This document shows, piece after piece, positions 6,505 through 10,120 of a stretch of DNA of 10,120 bases. The DNA comes from Anaerolineales bacterium. GTDB lineage: Bacteria; Chloroflexota; Anaerolineae; Anaerolineales; UBA4823. The stretch lies in NCBI GenBank assembly GCA_022865865.1, contig JALHTN010000178.1, positions 1-10,120 of the forward strand, read 5' to 3'. Both the position numbers and the translations under genes were made by a program. How positions within the stretch are numbered: the first letter of the stretch is position 1; every line of letters begins with the position of its first letter. Below the pieces are notes generated by a model, which was not told the DNA's origin, made no database searches, and saw only the letters and a program-made list of their open reading frames with translations.

Positions 6505-7194
6505 TCAGGGTTCAAATTTATATCCTACTCCCCAAACGGTAAGCAGATGCTGTGGAGTGGAAGGGTCTGGTTCAATTTTTTCTCGTAATCTCCGAATATG
6601 GACAGTTACTGTGCTGGGATCGATATAATCTGATATACCCCACACCCGTTCAAGCACATGGTTGCGGGTGAATACCTGTCTTGGATGCTGAGCAAGCAAC
6701 CAGAGGGTGTCAAATTCCTTTGCAGTAAGGGTGATCTCTTCACCATCGATGGTTACCAATCTGGTCTGGGGATCTATCACCATTGATGGAAAGTTTAGCG
6801 GTTTCTCGGTAGTCTCATCTGGTTGTGGATTGGTCCGGCGTAGGACTGCTCGAACCCGGCTAACGACCTCTTGGGAGCTGAATGGTTTAATGATGTAATC
6901 GTCTGCCCCCATTTCCAAACCTGCGATCCGGTCGACCTCGTCCCTCCTGGCAGTGAGCATGATTATAGGCGTGTTGCTTCGATTGCGCAGCCAGCGAGTG
7001 AGCTCAAAACCGTCGATGATGGGCAGCATCAGATCCATCACAACCAGATCAGGTGATTGTGATTCAATTTTGTTTTGTGCTTCAAAACCGTCGCTGGCAA
7101 AGATTACTCGATATCCTGATCTTCTAAGATAGAGTCCAACCACTTCAGCAATACTTGGTTCATCCTCGACGATTAAGATTAGTTCGGCGGTCAT
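6505..7194 (-). CDS. OmpR/PhoB-family response regulator
   Basis: A 229-aa DNA-binding regulator of standard length. In the receiver domain (about 5-117) the acidic pocket is VEDE (9-12), the phosphoacceptor is Asp54 in VVMDLMLP, the switch Thr is Thr81 and the conserved Lys is Lys103 in IKPF. A Pro/Thr/Glu-containing linker leads to the winged-helix domain (about 133-228) with LTAKEFDTLWLLA, the recognition-helix region SDYIDPSTVTVHIRRLREKI and the final wing WGVGYKFEP. It starts at ATG 7194 with GGAG 7 nt upstream. It is paired with the kinase immediately downstream, so phosphorylation by that kinase is the natural expectation. Targets are unknown, but autoregulation through the dyads just upstream is possible. 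Confidence 0.95.
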   Translation of the reverse strand: MTAELILIVEDEPSIAEVVGLYLRRSGYRVIFASDGFEAQNKIESQSPDLVVMDLMLPIIDGFELTRWLRNRSNTPIIMLTARRDEVDRIAGLEMGADDYIIKPFSSQEVVSRVRAVLRRTNPQPDETTEKPLNFPSMVIDPQTRLVTIDGEEITLTAKEFDTLWLLAQHPRQVFTRNHVLERVWGISDYIDPSTVTVHIRRLREKIEPDPSTPQHLLTVWGVGYKFEP

Positions 7195-7235
7195 TTGGGT
7201 GCTCCATATTCCGATCTTATCGTGAGATTATTACA

Positions 7236-7249
7236 GAATGATTACATTC
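7236..7249. promoter_or_regulatory. Dyad GAATG-ATTA-CATTC upstream of the response regulator
   Basis: Perfect 5-bp inverted arms around a 4-nt centre, 42 nt before the response regulator ATG and 6 nt from a second perfect palindrome. Spacing and symmetry fit a binding site for a dimeric regulator. OmpR-type proteins more often use direct repeats, so this is a weak inference. Confidence 0.3.
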
Positions 7250-7254
7250 GATAT

Positions 7255-7266
7255 TTGATATATCAA
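7255..7266. promoter_or_regulatory. Perfect 12-bp palindrome upstream of the response regulator
   Basis: TTGATATATCAA reads the same on both strands, 61 nt before the response regulator ATG. It is AT-only except for one G and one C, so chance occurrence in AT-rich DNA is possible. Its TTGATA half could also serve as a -35 element, though the matching -10 (TAATCA after 16 bp) is poor. Confidence 0.3.
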
Positions 7267-7271
7267 TCGTG

Positions 7272-7296
7272 AATTCACCCCAATATGTGGGGATGA
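7272..7296 (-). terminator. Hairpin after the secreted-protein gene
   Basis: On the minus strand, TTCA-T-CCCCA pairs with TGGGG-TGAA around a CATAT loop (nine pairs, one bulged T), starting about 13 nt after the stop of the gene ending at 7309. No clear T-run follows, so it is a partial match to an intrinsic terminator and could instead process or stabilise the mRNA between the secreted protein and the response regulator. Confidence 0.4.
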
Positions 7297-7308
7297 AGTT
7301 GATCGTTT

Positions 7309-7746
7309 TTAGGAGAGTTTTCCTTTATTTCTTGCTGGTAAGTAACCAAGAAAAAACCATGCTAATAGGATAACGATGATGATCGCGAGGGCTCCAATAA
7401 CGATAGGCACGTTTACCGAGCCGGTTTGAATTGGTATAGGGGAGGGGGTTGGTGTACCAGGAACGATCTCAACCCCAGATTCTGGTGCAGGATAACCTTC
7501 CATGGGAAGTGGAGTTGATGTCGGAGCGCTTTGTTCAATGATTGGAAGGTTGAAAACGAGCGTAACGGTTGCAGAACTTGACTGTTCAGATAGGGAAATC
7601 CGTTGGTATGGAAAAGAATCTTTTGAATAATCATTATTTTGGTTGTCCAAAATCCAGGAAGGTCCTGCATCCGAAAACCCGGCATAATTAATAACAAATA
7701 CAAAAAAGGTGAGTAACCAGGATGAGAGAATTGGTTTTGCGAACAT
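7309..7746 (-). CDS. Secreted, C-terminally membrane-anchored small protein of unknown function
   Basis: A 145-aa protein with a hydrophobic signal peptide at about 5-23. A short extracytoplasmic part of about 50 residues follows, including SSSATVTLVFNLP, which could be a small beta segment. A Pro/Thr/Ser-rich linker (75-106, with TSTPLP and GTPTPSP), one C-terminal membrane helix (113-135) and a basic tail, ARNKGKLS, complete it. The layout predicts a protein displayed outside on a flexible stalk and anchored by its C-terminus. I do not recognise the family. It starts at ATG 7746 with only a distant AAGG. It sits upstream of the two-component genes on the same strand, 114 nt away with a hairpin between, so co-transcription is uncertain. 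It could be a sensing partner or target of the kinase, or unrelated. Confidence 0.72.
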   Translation of the reverse strand: MFAKPILSSWLLTFFVFVINYAGFSDAGPSWILDNQNNDYSKDSFPYQRISLSEQSSSATVTLVFNLPIIEQSAPTSTPLPMEGYPAPESGVEIVPGTPTPSPIPIQTGSVNVPIVIGALAIIIVILLAWFFLGYLPARNKGKLS

Positions 7747-7835
7747 AGTTTGATATACCTTGATTCTGATGGCGCATATAATCCGAGATTTCAGTTAAAA
7801 ATACAATTATTTATGGTTATCAAGGGGTAAATAGA

Positions 7836-8807
7836 TTACCAGGCATAAGCTTCAGGAGCTTCACCACCGGGCCCAGGCCAGATGCTGGTAAGTTTTACTA
7901 ATTGCTCATCTGAAAAACTGATCTCAAGTGATTTGAGGCTGGTATCCAATTGCTCTATGGTTCTGGGACCAATTATGGGTGCAGATACTGTTGGATTGGT
8001 TAACAACCAAGCGAGAGCTACATTAGCCGGTTCTTCACCAATTTCGCTGCATAAAGCTTCGTATGTTCGCAGCTGATCGGCGTATTCTGTGACCTTCTTT
8101 TTGATATTATCTGAAGATCGCCTACCTTGAGATTCTTTTTGCAATACCCCTCCAAGCAAACCCCCTGAGAGGGGGCTGTAAGGGATAATTCCCAAACCTA
8201 ATTCACGACAAGCAGGAACGACCTCCAGTTCAATCATGCGATCGATCAAGTTATACAGGCTTTGCTCACTTACTAGTCCGAGGAAATGCCTTTCTTTGGC
8301 TGAAAATTGAGCCTGGGCGATGTGCAATCCGGCAAAATTACTGCTGCCTACATATAGCACCTTTCCTTGAGATACTAATTGCTCCATTGCCTGCCAAATC
8401 ACTTCCCAAGGTGTAGCCCGATCAACATGATGCATTTGAAACAGGTCTATGTAATCCGTTTGCAATCTTTTCAAGCTGTCATCACAAGCCTGGCGAATGT
8501 GCTTGGCAGAGAGGCGACGCTCATTCTGACCTTCACCCATTCTGCCATACACCTTCGTAGCTAAGACAATTTTTTCCCTTTTCCCACCGCCGTTAGCCAG
8601 CCAGCGACCAATGATTTGCTCCGTGACACCCTCACCTAATTCCCATCCATAAACATTGGCGGTATCGAAGAAATTGATTCCCAACTCCAAAGCGCGATCC
8701 ATGATGTGATGGCTGGTCTCTTCATCAGTCTGTGGACCAAAATTCATTGTCCCAAGGCATAATTTGCTTACCATTAAACCAGTGCGACCTAAGTGTGTAA
8801 ATTCCAT
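7836..8807 (-). CDS. Aldo/keto reductase, NAD(P)H-dependent
   Basis: This 323-aa (beta/alpha)8-barrel oxidoreductase should reduce aldehydes or ketones with NADPH. The N-terminus LGRTGLMVSKLCLGTMNFG is typical of the branch with YajO/Tas-like and general stress aldo/keto reductases. The catalytic tetrad is complete: Asp48 and Tyr53 (FFDTANVYG), Lys85 (LATKVYG) and His126 (DLFQMHH). The cofactor-binding end includes IPYSPLSGGLLGG and the SAPIIGPRTIEQL segment. I chose the ATG at 8807 because GGAGG lies 5 nt upstream and the conserved domain starts there; an in-frame start at 8882 would add 25 unrelated residues. The physiological substrate cannot be read from sequence. It appears monocistronic, with 171 nt upstream and 89 nt downstream free of genes. 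Confidence 0.93.
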   Translation of the reverse strand: MEFTHLGRTGLMVSKLCLGTMNFGPQTDEETSHHIMDRALELGINFFDTANVYGWELGEGVTEQIIGRWLANGGGKREKIVLATKVYGRMGEGQNERRLSAKHIRQACDDSLKRLQTDYIDLFQMHHVDRATPWEVIWQAMEQLVSQGKVLYVGSSNFAGLHIAQAQFSAKERHFLGLVSEQSLYNLIDRMIELEVVPACRELGLGIIPYSPLSGGLLGGVLQKESQGRRSSDNIKKKVTEYADQLRTYEALCSEIGEEPANVALAWLLTNPTVSAPIIGPRTIEQLDTSLKSLEISFSDEQLVKLTSIWPGPGGEAPEAYAW

Positions 8808-8978
8808 CGCTGCCTCCGAAAATACATCGATCCAGTTAAAAGTTAGGTATTTGCGATCAAAAATAAATTGACAATATAACAATGACCGGGAGATTTAATG
8901 AAGTATATCACGCAAGGAAAGGTGTCTTGGACGTCTCAAATCTGAGCTATTGGAATCCACCAAATATATTTCCCCATC

Positions 8979-10120
8979 TCAATTAAATATTTTCTCCAAA
9001 TATTTTTTTGCAGATATTTCCCAAGAGAAATCAGAAGTTATGAAAGCAGCTCCATTGATGATTGACTCAAGGTACCTGTCACGGTGAGCTTGGTATAGAA
9101 CTGCTGCATCCTTGATACATAAACTCATCTCACTTGCCATGGCTTTTATTAATGCGAATTCTTTTCTTTGTTCAAGACGGTTGGAAGCCCTATCTTCAAT
9201 TGAATAATCCGCTTCATTTACCTTCAGCCAATCATCAAGCGCACTGGGGATTCCATCGGGCTCCCTGAATAAAAACCCTGAAGGTGGGGAGGTTGCAGCA
9301 TGCCAACGATCAGCTCTTCTTGCCACTGAATCATTGAATGAATGTGCCTGGCGATGCGGTACGATCTGTTGAATTATCCCCCCGGTTGCCCGTCCGATAC
9401 AGCTGACACCATTCAGGAAGAATTCATTTGCCATACCGAACGGTTCGTAATAGGAAGGCATCATCCCATATGTAGCCCCTCGCATGATAGGGAAATATCC
9501 CTCACGGAATAAGAAGGGGAAACCAAGTACGTGCGATGGGTTCTTCGCAGCCAGGTCCTGAATGAAATTTATTCCCAAAAGCCCTTCATCTCCAGGTATG
9601 GGGAAAAAGATAAAGCATGCCTGACCGCCATTTTCAAGGAATTGATCAATTGCGAGGCAAGCGACTTCATACCCCTTTTGGCGGCTATCATCTCTACCTG
9701 CCATGACAAACCATGGTAATTCTCCACGCAAAAATTCGTGTGCATTTCCCCAAACAGGTTCGATCTTGGAGGGGGAAAACTCATCAATAATATCGAGTGC
9801 TTGTGCGCGATTCTTTTCTTTCCAGTCAGATAATGGTGAATAATCACCATCTAAACCCGCTTGATACGCATCGTCAGGGATTTGCCTTTCGATAAACGCA
9901 CCATTGTTGACTCCATATAAGCGCGGTGTTAACTGCTTAACGATATGCGGGATCATGATATCTGATTGGAAGATCTCAATTGAGAGATCTAAGGCGAATT
10001 GATCTGAGACTGTGAAAACAGGATCCTTTACGAGTGGCAAGGCACATTCCAATATTGTGGCCCCCTCGCTTGGCAGGTTTTTGAGTCCAGCGGTGTCCAG
10101 TATAACTTTGTTCACTCCAC
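8979..10120 (-). CDS. GT-B glycosyltransferase resembling glycogen/starch synthase, C-terminal part (partial)
   Basis: About 380 codons run from beyond the window to TGA at 8979-8981. Numbered from a GTG at 10115, RLYGVNNGAF (65-74) resembles the synthase NG(I/V) loop. AGRDDSRQKGYEVA (139-152) matches the segment in which Arg and Lys bind the sugar-nucleotide phosphates. PSYYEPFGMANEF (220-232) with IGRATGGI (240-247) is the GT-B nucleotide-sugar pocket with the conserved Glu224. These fit glycogen/starch synthases (GT5, with some GT3-like features), which extend alpha-1,4-glucan from ADP- or UDP-glucose, but the substrate is not certain. I reject that GTG as the real start: the frame is open to the window edge and the expected N-terminal Rossmann domain is missing, so the gene is cut by the boundary. 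Confidence 0.8.
   Translation of the reverse strand, partial: GVNKVILDTAGLKNLPSEGATILECALPLVKDPVFTVSDQFALDLSIEIFQSDIMIPHIVKQLTPRLYGVNNGAFIERQIPDDAYQAGLDGDYSPLSDWKEKNRAQALDIIDEFSPSKIEPVWGNAHEFLRGELPWFVMAGRDDSRQKGYEVACLAIDQFLENGGQACFIFFPIPGDEGLLGINFIQDLAAKNPSHVLGFPFLFREGYFPIMRGATYGMMPSYYEPFGMANEFFLNGVSCIGRATGGIIQQIVPHRQAHSFNDSVARRADRWHAATSPPSGFLFREPDGIPSALDDWLKVNEADYSIEDRASNRLEQRKEFALIKAMASEMSLCIKDAAVLYQAHRDRYLESIINGAAFITSDFSWEISAKKYLEKIFN

Noticed and set aside
8808..8882. Longer aldo/keto reductase starting at 8882
   Set aside because: The extra 25 residues do not resemble the family, and GGAGG sits directly before the ATG at 8807.
8822..8890. Possible promoter with TTGTCA upstream of the aldo/keto reductase
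   Set aside because: No acceptable -10 hexamer occurs at 16-19 bp spacing.
10113..10115. GTG as the real start of the glycosyltransferase
   Set aside because: The frame stays open to the window edge and the N-terminal half expected of a GT-B synthase is missing, so the gene is truncated by the window.
1..10120. tRNA or rRNA genes, CRISPR arrays, insertion sequences or phage genes
   Set aside because: No spaced direct repeats, transposase or integrase motifs, or recognisable RNA gene sequence were seen.

Overview
The window looks like a piece of a moderately AT-rich bacterial chromosome. I think it comes from the Chloroflexota, probably an uncultured member of the Anaerolineae. That is inferred from remembered family resemblance: a CTC-type bL25 with a long acidic tail, a Chloroflexota-like S9 peptidase, a Thr/Pro-rich secreted protein and a small conserved membrane protein. 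No search was run. There are no rRNA or tRNA genes, insertion sequences, CRISPR arrays or phage genes. It reads as an ordinary housekeeping and signalling region with one broken gene.

Left end (1-1169): the first 78 codons of an S41-type processing protease run leftward off the window. Diverging from it is the gene for ribosomal protein bL25. It is preceded by a near-consensus sigma70-type promoter (TTGACG, 17 bp, TAAAAT) and a leader of about 127 nt with a G+C-rich hairpin.

Centre left (1174-4580, all minus strand): an apparent operon runs S9-family peptidase, then tRNA m1A58 methyltransferase (trmI), then a CoA-type NUDIX hydrolase. The peptidase reading frame is complete (636 codons including the final stop) except for one in-frame TAA at codon 280, between the beta-propeller and the intact-looking Ser-Asp-His catalytic domain. 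This is a clean nonsense change, not a frameshift. trmI starts at a GTG that overlaps the peptidase stop by one base, so its translation may depend on the distal half still being translated.

Centre right (4848-7746, all minus strand): an apparent signalling cluster. In transcription order it has a small secreted, C-terminally membrane-anchored protein, an OmpR/PhoB-type response regulator, a four-TM histidine kinase with almost no extracytoplasmic domain, and a three-TM small membrane protein. Two perfect dyads and a terminator-like hairpin lie in the 114-nt gap before the response regulator.

Right end (7836-10120, minus strand): an aldo/keto reductase with a strong Shine-Dalgarno, and the C-terminal part of a GT-B glycosyltransferase resembling glycogen/starch synthase, whose N-terminus lies outside the window.

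I found no convincing new biological system. The best leads are the in-frame stop in the peptidase, the kinase with its two membrane or envelope neighbours, and the structured bL25 leader.
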